27,239 bases of DNA from REEP01 sp964517265 (GCA_964517265.1 CAZFBS010000040.1:1-27239); one strand, 5' to 3'. Counted from the first letter of the stretch, positions 7,893 to 14,727 are shown. Notes: generated from the letters alone by a model not told the origin. Translations and numbers: made by a program.

Positions 7893-8399
7893 TTACACCT
7901 TTGGTGCGGGGGGCCTCCGATCTGCAACAACCTCTCCATCCACGCCCGAAAGGAACGCAGCGATCCGGGGGTCGGACCGCAACCGGTCAAGCTCCGGCTC
8001 CGAGGGTAGCTCCGGCCGATCACGTTCGGCATTGACCATGCAAAGGAAGCCCAGTGCCTCACCGCCGGTGGCGCGGAACTGATGCCACGTCCAGGGGGGG
8101 ATGGTAACGAGGTCGTAAGCCGCCACCGCGCGCACGGCGTGGCCGATCAGGCAGCGGCCGCGACCGCGCAGGATCATCACCGCATGACTGTGCTGGTGGC
8201 GCTCGAGCGTCGAGTAGCCGCCGGCATCGATCTCGAAGTAGCGCAGCTCACAGGCAAGATCGGGAGCGGCGAACAAAAGCTGCCGCGAGACCGCCTTGAA
8301 CGGCGCCTCGCCTTCCTCCTTGTAAGGAATGCGCTCGACTCCCTCCCAGGAGAACCCCTGCCCAAAGGCGCGCACCTTGCTCTGCTCGTTCTGGTCCAT
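7893..8399 (-). CDS. Cupin protein, probable 1-methylthio-xylulose 5-phosphate sulfurylase
   Basis: A single-domain cupin of 168 residues. The metal ligands are visible as ERHQHSHAV (His 68-72 region) and the second-motif His in PPWTWHQF near residue 106, with a Cys in LGFLCMVNAERDRP. In Rhodospirillum rubrum a cupin next to the RuBisCO-like protein removes the methylthio group of 1-methylthio-D-xylulose 5-phosphate. This yields methanethiol and 1-deoxyxylulose 5-phosphate, the entry metabolite of the non-mevalonate isoprenoid pathway. The same gene pair is seen here: the start ATG at 8399 shares a base with the RLP stop (TGATG), so translation is probably coupled. A GTG one codon earlier is the alternative start. 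Function is assigned from the pair rather than from the cupin alone. Confidence 0.82.
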   Translation of the reverse strand: MDQNEQSKVRAFGQGFSWEGVERIPYKEEGEAPFKAVSRQLLFAAPDLACELRYFEIDAGGYSTLERHQHSHAVMILRGRGRCLIGHAVRAVAAYDLVTIPPWTWHQFRATGGEALGFLCMVNAERDRPELPSEPELDRLRSDPRIAAFLSGVDGEVVADRRPPAPKV

Positions 8400-9532
8400 C
8401 ACGCCTCGCTTTCCCGGCGGTGCCGGCCGCGGCCACCCAGCCGGTGGACGAGTTCAACAAATTCCGCCGTCGCATCGGTCAGGCGCTCGCGGGCCGCGAG
8501 CAGTCCGCCGCCGATCAGCAGCATGACGTCCGGACCATAAAACTCCAGCATCTCCGGCACGCGCTCCAGGGTCATCCCCCCCGCCGGCACCGGGACGCCT
8601 GGGCGCAGACCTTCCCAATGCGCCCGCACCGCCTCGGCCAGCGCCTGACAGGTCTCTGACGTGTAGCCGAAGCGGCCGCCATGGTTGGGAAAGATCACCG
8701 CATCCGCGCCGAACAGGCGGAACAGCTTGCCGAGCAGCAGCGGCGGCGCGATCCGGGAGGCACCGGCCAGCGCCGGGTGCGCGAGGAACGCCATCTGTGG
8801 ATACCGCCGCGTCAGCGCGTGCAATGCGGGCAGACCGACGATCATCGGCGCGATCAACACCGCATCGATGCCGATCTCCGTACAAAGGTCGAGCTGCCGG
8901 CGCAGCTGATCGAGATTTCCCGACAGGCTCGGGATGTAGCGGGTCCGATTGCCGCTGACGGCATTCGCCTCCTCGACGGTGGCGGCACATGCCCGTGCCC
9001 GCGCCTCGAAAGGGCTGTAGGATTGATCGGCGAGGCCATGGTCGTCCTTGACGAAGTCGAGGCCGCCGCGGGCAAGCCGCCCGGCAAGATCGGCGAGCGC
9101 CCACGCCGGCAGGCCCTGCGGTTTCAGGGCCGAGCACGTCATCGCCCGTCCCTCCGCGCCCACCCGCTGCCGCAACGCTCCAAGCCCAACATTCGGCCCC
9201 CCGAACCCGCCCACCATTGCGGGCGGCAGCCGCACATCATGCAGTTCGACGTCGGCATGAATCGAGGTGTTGCCGAACAGCATGTTGAGCAGTTGGCCCG
9301 CCTCGCCCCCGGTCGTCGCCACAGCGAGAGAAATCGTGACAGCAAACACCCCGTTGCCCACATCGGCGATCGCCTCGACGCGTCCGACGATCTCCTTCAG
9401 AACAAAGGGATCGTCGATGGCGGAGACCGGCATCTCGACGCTCTGCTCGACAGCGATCGCCTGCGCGCGCGCCTCGATCGAGGAGGCCTCGCCGCGGATA
9501 TGGTAAAGCACCGCCATCCGAGTCTCGCTCAT
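8399..9532 (-). CDS. Form IV RuBisCO-like protein, probable 5-methylthioribulose-1-phosphate isomerase
   Basis: The product has 377 residues from the ATG at 9532, which has GGGAG 8 bases upstream and the family-like opening MSETRMAVLYHIRG. An upstream in-frame start at 9616 would add 28 unlikely residues. RuBisCO large-subunit features are present: SALKPQG with K137, and GGLDFVKDDHG with K162 and D164, where true RuBisCO has KDDE; here the last acid is His. FPNHGGRFGY and PVPAGGMTLERVPEM follow. Substitutions of this kind mark a non-carboxylating form IV protein. With the downstream cupin it fits the R. rubrum MTA-isoprenoid shunt, in which the RLP isomerises 5-methylthioribulose 1-phosphate to 1-methylthioxylulose 5-phosphate. 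The kinase and MTA phosphorylase of the route are not in this window. Confidence 0.9.
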   Translation of the reverse strand: MSETRMAVLYHIRGEASSIEARAQAIAVEQSVEMPVSAIDDPFVLKEIVGRVEAIADVGNGVFAVTISLAVATTGGEAGQLLNMLFGNTSIHADVELHDVRLPPAMVGGFGGPNVGLGALRQRVGAEGRAMTCSALKPQGLPAWALADLAGRLARGGLDFVKDDHGLADQSYSPFEARARACAATVEEANAVSGNRTRYIPSLSGNLDQLRRQLDLCTEIGIDAVLIAPMIVGLPALHALTRRYPQMAFLAHPALAGASRIAPPLLLGKLFRLFGADAVIFPNHGGRFGYTSETCQALAEAVRAHWEGLRPGVPVPAGGMTLERVPEMLEFYGPDVMLLIGGGLLAARERLTDATAEFVELVHRLGGRGRHRRESEA

Positions 9533-9766
9533 GCGATCGCTCCCGGCCACGGCCTGCCTCCGCTCGCGCGCGGGTGCGTTCGTCTCCACCACAGGGGGCG
9601 CCCACATCATCAACATTCTCCATAAAAGGCTTCAGGCCAAAACGCATGGTAAGGCAAAATGGACCGCGATTGCCACCGAACGCAGCCCAAACCCATGCCG
9701 CCTCCCCGCCGCCCCTCTTGCGGTGGGACGGGCACGGCGGAGAACGACGAGGGGAGAGAGCCGGTC

Positions 9767-10135
9767 ATGGCGCGCATCACGTTCCTGCCCGAGCCTCGCG
9801 GCAACGCCATCACCATTGAAGCCGACACCCTGGTGGGGCGGAGGCTGCTGGCGGTGGCGAAGGAGCACGGGATCCCGATCCTGTTCACCTGCGAGGCCGG
9901 TGCCTGTGGTGCCTGCCTGGTTAAAATCACCGGCGTTGCAGGCGCCGCGGACCTCGCTGCGCCTCCCGGCGAGGATGAAGCCCTTCTCCTGCGCGCGTTG
10001 GCCAAGCAACCGTCGGCAACGGGCGAGACGAGCAGTGCCGCGCGTGACGGGCTCGCCTACCGTCTCGCCTGCCAGTACATCGTTCCGGACGCAGAGATCG
10101 TCGTGACATATCCGAGGGCGGTTGGCGGCGTATAG
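9767..10135 (+). CDS. [2Fe-2S] ferredoxin, FeSII-like
   Basis: The product has 122 residues from the ATG at 9767, preceded by GGGGAGAG; an upstream ATG at 9659 lacks a site and would add a Pro/Arg-rich extension. The plant-type cluster motif CEAGACGAC supplies C42, C47 and C50, and the fourth ligand is C102 in RLACQYIV. The segment between them is longer than in short plant-type ferredoxins, and the whole recalls Shethna FeSII-type proteins of nitrogen fixers. It would carry electrons in the cytoplasm; the partner is not evident. It is transcribed divergently from the RLP gene across a 234-base region in which I see no clear operator. Confidence 0.85.
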   Translation: MARITFLPEPRGNAITIEADTLVGRRLLAVAKEHGIPILFTCEAGACGACLVKITGVAGAADLAAPPGEDEALLLRALAKQPSATGETSSAARDGLAYRLACQYIVPDAEIVVTYPRAVGGV

Positions 10136-10214
10136 GGGCTTTCGCCAGCGAACTCTCCGGCTATGATCGGCGGCTCCAAGGGAGGCTTAGCAACCGCAAC
10201 GCAAGGACGATCCC

Positions 10215-11078
10215 ATGATGAGAACACACCGATCGGATGCCGCGTCGGCTCCCGCCCTGCTCGCCTCATCCATCGCGATTGCAACCACAGCGTTGGTGCT
10301 CGGCGCCTCGATAGCAGCGGCCGAGGTCGTCACCGAGGAGATTCGCTATCGTGCAGGCGAGAAGGAGTTCACAGGCTATCTCGCCTACGACGATGCGGTC
10401 GAGGGCACGCGGCCGGGAGTGCTGGTCGTGCATGAATGGTGGGGGCTCAACGAGCACGCCCGCAACCGCGCCGAGATGCTGGCGGCGGAGGGCTACACCG
10501 CCTTGGCTCTCGATATGTACGGCAGCGGCCAGACCGCCGACCATCCCAAGGAGGCGCAGGCGTTCACCCAGGAAGTCTACGCGAACCTGCCGCAGGCGGA
10601 ACAACGGTTCCTCGCCGCGCAAGAGGTTCTCCAGCAGCACCAGACGGTGAGCGCGGAAGACATCGCCGCAATCGGCTTCTGCTTCGGCGGCGGCATCGTC
10701 TTGCACATGGCGCGCACCGGCGCCGATCTCGACGGCGTCGTCAGCTTCCATGGCTCCCTTGATGCCAAGGCCGAACCCGCCGCGCCGGGTGAGGTCAAGG
10801 CGGAGGTCCTAATCTTCACCGGCGAGGCCGATCCGTTCGTGCCGCCCGAGCAGGTCGACGCCTTCATTGCCGAGATGCAGGCGGCCGAGGTCACACATGA
10901 AGTGGTCGGCTATCCCGGCGTCACCCACAGCTTCACCAATCCCGACGCCGACAGGGTCGCCGCAGAATACGACATGCCGATCGCCTACGACCAGAAGGCG
11001 GATGCCGATTCCTGGCAAAAGATGCTGGCGTTCTTCGAGCGGCTGTTCGAAGAAGAAAAGGCAGGCTCTATGCGGTAA
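10215..11078 (+). CDS. Secreted dienelactone-hydrolase-family protein
   Basis: An alpha/beta hydrolase of 287 residues with an N-terminal signal peptide (hydrophobic run LLASSIAIATTALVLGASIA, cleavage near AAAEVV around residue 37). The catalytic triad is readable: nucleophile Cys156 in GFCFGGG, Asp206 in GEADPFVP and His238 in GVTHSFTN. Cys rather than Ser at the nucleophile position is typical of dienelactone hydrolases (carboxymethylenebutenolidase). EWWGLNEHARNRAEML is also a family hallmark. Exported members are widespread and their substrates are mostly unknown. AAGGA lies 7 bases before the ATG at 10215. The gene is 79 bases downstream of the ferredoxin on the same strand, but functional linkage is unclear. 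Confidence 0.9.
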   Translation: MMRTHRSDAASAPALLASSIAIATTALVLGASIAAAEVVTEEIRYRAGEKEFTGYLAYDDAVEGTRPGVLVVHEWWGLNEHARNRAEMLAAEGYTALALDMYGSGQTADHPKEAQAFTQEVYANLPQAEQRFLAAQEVLQQHQTVSAEDIAAIGFCFGGGIVLHMARTGADLDGVVSFHGSLDAKAEPAAPGEVKAEVLIFTGEADPFVPPEQVDAFIAEMQAAEVTHEVVGYPGVTHSFTNPDADRVAAEYDMPIAYDQKADADSWQKMLAFFERLFEEEKAGSMR

Positions 11079-11462
11079 GCTGGGCCGCTCGAGCTGTCCA
11101 GATGGTCACGCTGTAGAAACACCTGGGGCCTCAAGCGTCTCCGCATGGCAGTGACAGCAACGCCTTGCCGGCTGAAGAGTGACGCTTCGCTGGTGGCGCG
11201 GCTCGGCCATCGCACTGGCCAGGTTCGGATACAGGCTTTCGCTCATCGCGCTTGTCCATTTCTGTTGGCGGCGTCAAGGAAGCGTTCACTGCCGCTCAAG
11301 CCAACCGCGACCACGGCTTATGGATGTATCGGGTGGTGAGAGAAATGGGCTACCGCACCGATCCGGTCGCCGATCTGTGATCGGAAGCCGCAACCCAGCG
11401 GAAGGGGCTGGGGGTACATAGACCGGACAAATGCGCGCCACGGCTGACCAGAAAAGCTCGCC
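11079..11462 (+). other. 384-base region without intact gene; possible gene relic at 11183-11380
   Basis: No complete gene with a credible start is seen here. A plus-strand frame after a stop at 11180 is open from 11183 to a TGA at 11378-11380. It reads like the end of a real protein (SHWPGSDTGFRSSRLSIS, then VGGVKEAFTAAQANRDHG, LWMYRVVREMGYRTDPVADL). The SDTGFR phrase recalls the C-terminus of formylglycine-generating-enzyme-like (SUMF1) proteins, but this is a short match. There is no upstream start codon or ribosome site in that frame, so if real it is a truncated remnant. Confidence 0.35.
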
Positions 11463-12218
11463 ATGCTTGATTATTTTGTTCTTGTTCTCGCGGCGTTTCT
11501 TGCTGGCATCGTCAACACGATCGCGGGGGGTGGCACGTTTCTGACCTTCCCCGCCCTGGTTTATGCCGGCATCCCACCCGTAGCCGCGAACGCGACGAGC
11601 GCGGTTGCGGTCTTTCCGGGCTACCTCGGCGGTGCGGCGGGGTTTCGCCGCGAATTGAGATCCTTGGAAAGAGAGTCCCTGTACAAGGTCGTCGTCCTCA
11701 CCGGACTCGGCGGTCTGACAGGATCGCTGCTCCTGCTGATGTCGTCCGACGCGGCGTTCTCCGCGATCGTGCCGTTTCTGCTTCTCATCGCAACGCTGGT
11801 TTTCGCCTTCGGCAACGCGATTCAGGAATGGGCCCGGACGAGCCGTCTCGGCGCTCGACCGCATGGGTCGATCGGCACTCTTTTGGTTGCGATCTATGGC
11901 GGCTACTTCAACGGCGGGCTGGGGATCGTCCTTCTGGCTCTATTTTCACTTTGGGGGATGAACGACATCCACACCATGAACGGCCTGAAAAACGGGCTGT
12001 CGTTCGTCCTTTCCGCCGTTTCCGTGGCCACGTTCGCGCTGGCGGGCATTGTCGCTTGGCCGCAGGCCCTTGCCATGATGCTCGCGGCCATCATCGGTGG
12101 CTATCTCGGAGCCCCGATCGCAAAAGCTCTGCCGGTGAAGGTCGTTCGCGGTCTCGTCATCGCGGTCGGGGCAGCGATGAGCACGATCTTCTTCGCCCGC
12201 CTCGTCTCGGGTGGATAA
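11463..12218 (+). CDS. TSUP (TauE/SafE) family permease
   Basis: An integral membrane protein of 251 residues with about eight hydrophobic segments. It shows the family signature twice: GIVNTIAGGGTFLTFPALV near residue 15 and GGYFNGGLGIVLLALFSL near 145. TSUP proteins move sulfur-containing or small organic anions such as sulfite, sulfoacetate or taurine products across the inner membrane; the substrate cannot be read from sequence. The family's usual length is 240-270, so it is complete. No strong ribosome site precedes the ATG at 11463. No sulfur-oxidation gene is adjacent, although the RLP/cupin pair 2 kb away releases methanethiol. Confidence 0.9.
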   Translation: MLDYFVLVLAAFLAGIVNTIAGGGTFLTFPALVYAGIPPVAANATSAVAVFPGYLGGAAGFRRELRSLERESLYKVVVLTGLGGLTGSLLLLMSSDAAFSAIVPFLLLIATLVFAFGNAIQEWARTSRLGARPHGSIGTLLVAIYGGYFNGGLGIVLLALFSLWGMNDIHTMNGLKNGLSFVLSAVSVATFALAGIVAWPQALAMMLAAIIGGYLGAPIAKALPVKVVRGLVIAVGAAMSTIFFARLVSGG

Positions 12219-12499
12219 GCCCGCGGTTGTCAAATCTGGTTGCTTATTCGTGCAATTGTACTATATTTAGAGCGCTATGGTTACGCTTCCTCACCCGAAA
12301 CGCTTTATGTTGTATTCAGGCAGCCTGAAAACGGGCGCTTTCGCCCCGGGCGTGGCTGGCGCGCGGTAGTCCTTTCGCGCCAACCCCGGGGCCGATCCTC
12401 AAAGCATCAAGAACGCTGAGTGTTTTTACCATAAACGGGACGTGGGCCCGTTTGAGAACTTCGTGCGTCTGCACGGGGTCGTTGATGGAGGTTGCCGAA
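12219..12499 (+). other. Intergenic region with two strong hairpins
   Basis: An AT-rich stretch (12240-12320) follows the permease gene. A composite hairpin comes next: outer arms CCCCGGG (12344-12350) and CCCGGGG (12385-12391), inner arms TGGCGCG (12357-12363) and CGCGCCA (12376-12382), with a 12-base loop. A second hairpin has AAACGGG (12433-12439) pairing with CCCGTTT (12447-12453). No T-run follows the first, so it is not a textbook terminator. A transcribed structured element or untranslated leader of the zinc-ribbon gene is possible. Confidence 0.4.
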
Positions 12500-12724
12500 A
12501 TGCTGTCTTCAGATCGTTGTCCTCACTGCAATACCCTCGTGCCGCGGGCAGCAAGCCGCTGTCCCGTGTGCGGTGCGCCGGTATCTGTGCATTCCCTCGA
12601 TGATGGCGCCGGTCCGGTTGTGACGCGAGTCACCCGGCTGCCAGCGCACTCGCCTGCACCGGCCATGAATCCCGAGGAGTGGCGCTTCCGCGCGGCAGGC
12701 CGCTCCACCAGCGGAACGAGGTAG
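12500..12724 (+). CDS. Small zinc-ribbon protein
   Basis: The product has 74 residues from the ATG at 12500, which has GGAGG (12487-12491) 8 bases upstream; the in-frame ATGs at 12452 and 12485 lack sites. Two CxxC knuckles, CPHC and CPVC, sit close together at the N-terminus (MLSSDRCPHCNTLVPRAASR then CPVCGAP) and form a zinc ribbon. The remainder is Pro/Ala/Arg-rich and probably disordered. Such proteins may act as zinc-dependent adaptors; no specific role can be assigned. It is followed by a 13-bp perfect inverted repeat. Confidence 0.6.
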   Translation: MLSSDRCPHCNTLVPRAASRCPVCGAPVSVHSLDDGAGPVVTRVTRLPAHSPAPAMNPEEWRFRAAGRSTSGTR

Positions 12725-12743
12725 AAAGGCGATCTCGTCGCAC

Positions 12744-12784
12744 GCGGTTGCGCGTGCGCGCCCGATGAGCCCACGCGCAACCGC
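12744..12784. repeat. 13-bp perfect inverted repeat (stable hairpin)
   Basis: GCGGTTGCGCGTG at 12744-12756 is exactly complementary to CACGCGCAACCGC at 12772-12784, with a 15-base loop. It lies between the zinc-ribbon stop and the gene starting at 12825. There is no T-run on either side. It could be a factor-dependent terminator, a transcript-stabilising stem or a 5' leader element. Confidence 0.7.
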
Positions 12785-12824
12785 AGACGAATGGATGAAA
12801 TAGAGAGACGTAGAGTAAGTATCA

Positions 12825-13164
12825 ATGTACGACTTCAAGACAAACGAGAGGATATTTGACGACGACAAGAAGACGGGAAGCGTCTATCCCACCGTGGCGA
12901 GCGCTGATCACACCATGGCCTACGCCAAGGAGGTCTTCAAGCGGCTGACCGGCTATCGGGCGGAGGAACGCCCCTTCCGAAGCCCAATCACCGGCGCCGC
13001 CGGCGCGAGGGTTTATGCCGAAGATATGTTCGCGCGGATGCGGGGCCGGCGCCCGGATCACCCGTACGATTACGGATATTATCTTGACGGCTGTCCCCTT
13101 CACGCCGGTCATGGCGCCCGAGGAGAAGGCCAAGCCCCGGGCATTCGATCCGACGGAGCGATGA
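12825..13164 (+). pseudogene. Small protein gene with apparent 1-base frameshift
   Basis: From the ATG at 12825 the frame reads convincingly (MYDFKTNERIFDDDKK, AYAKEVFKRLTGYRAEERPF, ARVYAEDMFARM) to about 13040. Beyond that the same frame becomes low-quality and runs on into the downstream DUF1127 gene. The +1 frame instead continues protein-like as ITRTITDIILTAVPFTPVMA and PEEKAKPRAFDPTER, ending at a TGA at 13162-13164, just before a terminator-like hairpin. One extra base in the G/C run near 13036-13050 would explain this and give a protein of about 112 residues. Whether the indel is biological or a sequencing error cannot be decided here. I recognise no family. Confidence 0.5.
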
Positions 13165-13228
13165 TCCCTGGCGGGAAGGTGTTTCGGCGGTTGTGCGGGC
13201 TTTCGGGCCAGAAGCCTGTTGGCCCTGA

Positions 13229-13257
13229 GCGCCGCCCGGACACCGTGCGGGTGGCGC
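13229..13257 (+). terminator. Terminator-like hairpin
   Basis: GCGCCGCCCG (13229-13238) pairs with CGGGTGGCGC (13248-13257) over 10 bp with one G-U pair and a 9-base loop, followed by CTTCTTCC. It lies between the frameshifted gene ending at 13164 and the DUF1127 start at 13311, which argues that these are separate genes rather than one fusion. Confidence 0.55.
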
Positions 13258-13310
13258 CTTCTTCCACAAGCAGAGCCGTTTCGCTGGCGCGTGCGGTGAA
13301 GGAGGGAGTG

Positions 13311-13559
13311 ATGCGCTTGGCGCTGCTGATACGCAGATTGATCCTGGAGCCCTATGCCCGCAGACGTCGGCGCAAGATCGGCATCGCCCAACTGCAGGCG
13401 CTGGACGAGCGGATCCTCGCCGACATCGGAGTACAGCGGAACGACATCGAGCGGATCGTTGATCGTCTCCTCGCGGCTGATGGCGAAGGCACATTGGTGG
13501 CTCCTCCCCGGCTGCGGCGGACCGACACTCGCCGCGAGGTGACGCGAATGGCCGCGTGA
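13311..13559 (+). CDS. DUF1127 (YjiS-like) small protein
   Basis: The product has 82 residues from the ATG at 13311, with a strong AAGGAGG site upstream. The frame is open back to 12825, but the longer version crosses a terminator-like hairpin and a low-quality middle stretch, so the short form is preferred. The DUF1127 core is RRRRRKIGIAQLQALDERIL followed by ADIGVQRNDIERIV, with the usual Arg-rich helix and the LDERxLxDIGxxRxDI signature. Small DUF1127 proteins are abundant in alphaproteobacteria; some bind RNA or influence phosphate and carbon responses, but there is no basis for a specific role here. The C-terminal 25 residues are Arg/Pro-rich and outside the domain. Confidence 0.85.
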   Translation: MRLALLIRRLILEPYARRRRRKIGIAQLQALDERILADIGVQRNDIERIVDRLLAADGEGTLVAPPRLRRTDTRREVTRMAA

Positions 13560-13655
13560 CCGCCACCTCCGACCTGCCTGTTTTGCCACAATACGGAGGC
13601 GTCCAAGACCCACTCCTCGATCCTGTGACAAGCGGGAGCCGGCGAGAGGGAAGTG

Positions 13656-13692
13656 CCGGGTCTCCCCCTTCAGCAACAAGGGTGAGACCCGG
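13656..13692. terminator. Strong hairpin after DUF1127 gene
   Basis: CCGGGTCTC (13656-13664) pairs with GAGACCCGG (13684-13692), and inside it CCCTT pairs with AAGGG around a 7-base loop with a single mismatch between the two stems. It lies about 100 bases after the DUF1127 stop and just before the 18-bp repeat array. It probably terminates transcription from the left. Confidence 0.6.
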
Positions 13693-13696
13693 CTGT

Positions 13697-13750
13697 CCGG
13701 TTACCTGGGCTTTTCCGGTTACCTGGGCTTTTCCGGTTACCTGGGCTTTT
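13697..13750. repeat. 18-bp tandem repeat, left three copies
   Basis: Three exact tandem copies of CCGGTTACCTGGGCTTTT end at the N-run. Each contains the partial palindrome GGTTACC. The length is a multiple of three, so each frame is a repeating hexapeptide, but no start or ribosome site supports translation. Confidence 0.95.
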
Positions 13751-13850
13751 NNNNNNNNNNNNNNNNNNNNNNNNNNNNNNNNNNNNNNNNNNNNNNNNNN
13801 NNNNNNNNNNNNNNNNNNNNNNNNNNNNNNNNNNNNNNNNNNNNNNNNNN
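13751..13850. other. Assembly gap of 100 N
   Basis: Exactly 100 N, a conventional placeholder for a gap of unknown size. The identical 18-bp repeat on both sides shows the assembler broke inside a tandem array. True copy number and any sequence inside the array are unknown. Confidence 0.98.
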
Positions 13851-13851
13851 T

Positions 13852-13905
13852 CCGGTTACCTGGGCTTTTCCGGTTACCTGGGCTTTTCCGGTTACCTGGG
13901 CTTTT
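13852..13905. repeat. 18-bp tandem repeat, right three copies
   Basis: Three more exact copies of the same 18-bp unit in the same orientation follow the gap. The last T bases overlap the stop codon (13904-13906) of the minus-strand gene to the right, so the array directly abuts the 3' end of that gene. Confidence 0.95.
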
Positions 13906-14114
13906 AATGAGTCAAATGCTCGGCCAACAACGTCTTCGCCCGGTCGGACCGCTTGCGATCTTCTACCTGGACCTCACGGAAGAACGATGCCAGCTCCTGG
14001 CTGCCTTCCTGTTCGGCAATCTTTGATATATTGATCGTAAAGCTGCGCGCCCTTGAGCGAATGGTCGAGAACGCTGACAAGGTTGTACGTGCAGTTGTCT
14101 GTTCCGGTCGCCAT
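13904..14114 (-). pseudogene. Small protein gene with 1-base frameshift
   Basis: From the ATG at 14114 (GAGGTG about 7 bases upstream) the frame reads MATGTDNCTYNLVSVLDHSL then KGAQLYDQYIKD. It then breaks and stops soon after. Removing one A of the AA at 14018-14019 (plus strand) restores a continuous frame: AEQEGSQELASFFREVQVED then RKRSDRAKTLLAEHLTH, ending TAA. The repaired protein has 69 residues, is helical and charged, and looks like a small conserved alphaproteobacterial family I cannot name. It may have a ferritin-like or helical-bundle fold. The indel sits about 170 bases from the assembly gap, so sequencing error is a real possibility. Confidence 0.65.
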
Positions 14115-14211
14115 TCGAGCACCTCACGTCCTGCTCATACACCCCCTGTCCCTTCCCGCCGGTCAACGCAGCGGCAACCGGCAAGTTCCCGGGAAAATAG
14201 CTCCGGGATCG

Positions 14212-14253
14212 GAAGACGCAAGCGGCGATCCGTGAAGGCGGATTTGCGTCTTC
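14212..14253. repeat. Composite inverted repeat between divergent small genes
   Basis: GAAGACGCAA (14212-14221) is exactly complementary to TTGCGTCTTC (14244-14253). Inside it ATCCG (14228-14232) pairs with CGGAT (14239-14243) around a 6-base loop. It lies in the divergent intergenic region between the minus-strand gene at 14114 and the plus-strand gene at 14316, so it may be a leader structure or an operator. Confidence 0.55.
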
Positions 14254-14315
14254 TCAAGCGCAAGCCTACATCATAAGGGCTGTGGTTCGTTGCTCAGAGG
14301 GCAAAGGAGGAGATG

Positions 14316-14564
14316 ATGCCAGCAGCATCCAAAGGCTACGCGATTCCGGCGATGCTCGCGCATGGCCGGCCATTGGCCAAGGCCGGGGTTGTCGCCGCCG
14401 TCGGAAAAGGGATTCTGATCGGTGTGCCGGCGGCGCTGGTCGGCATCGGGCTCGGCTATGGCCTGATGAAGCTGTTCGACGTGCGCTGGGACGAATTCAG
14501 CCGGCGCGCCGCCGACGGCGAGCCGACGATGCTTCCGCGCTATCGCGAACAGGGCTTGCATTAA
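14316..14564 (+). CDS. Small single-pass membrane protein
   Basis: The product has 82 residues. AAGGAGG at 14304-14310 is 5 bases from the ATG at 14316, better spaced than the adjacent ATG at 14313. After a short basic N-terminus there is one hydrophobic helix (GILIGVPAALVGIGLGYGLM, about residues 32-51) and then a charged tail (FDVRWDEFSRRAADGEPTML). It is probably anchored in the inner membrane. No family is recognised, but the start signal and composition support a real gene. Confidence 0.65.
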   Translation: MPAASKGYAIPAMLAHGRPLAKAGVVAAVGKGILIGVPAALVGIGLGYGLMKLFDVRWDEFSRRAADGEPTMLPRYREQGLH

Positions 14565-14727
14565 CGAGCGCGTGCGTCGGCGCCGCAAGCGGACACGGCG
14601 CACCGCTGAGGACTCTGGAGCCGATCGACTCCTTCTGGAGGCTCCTTGCCGCAGGTCGCCGGGGAAGCCGAAACCGCTGAGCGCACCGGCAGAAGATGCC
14701 TGATCACCCTCCCCGTCTCGCTCCGTA

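Noticed and set aside
12822..13679. 285-codon minus-strand frame opposite DUF1127 and the frameshifted gene
   Set aside because: No domain, no ribosome site, and it crosses two hairpins; the plus strand has the recognisable DUF1127 core.
13697..13905. CRISPR array at the repeat/gap
   Set aside because: The 18-bp units are directly adjacent without spacers and no cas gene is near.
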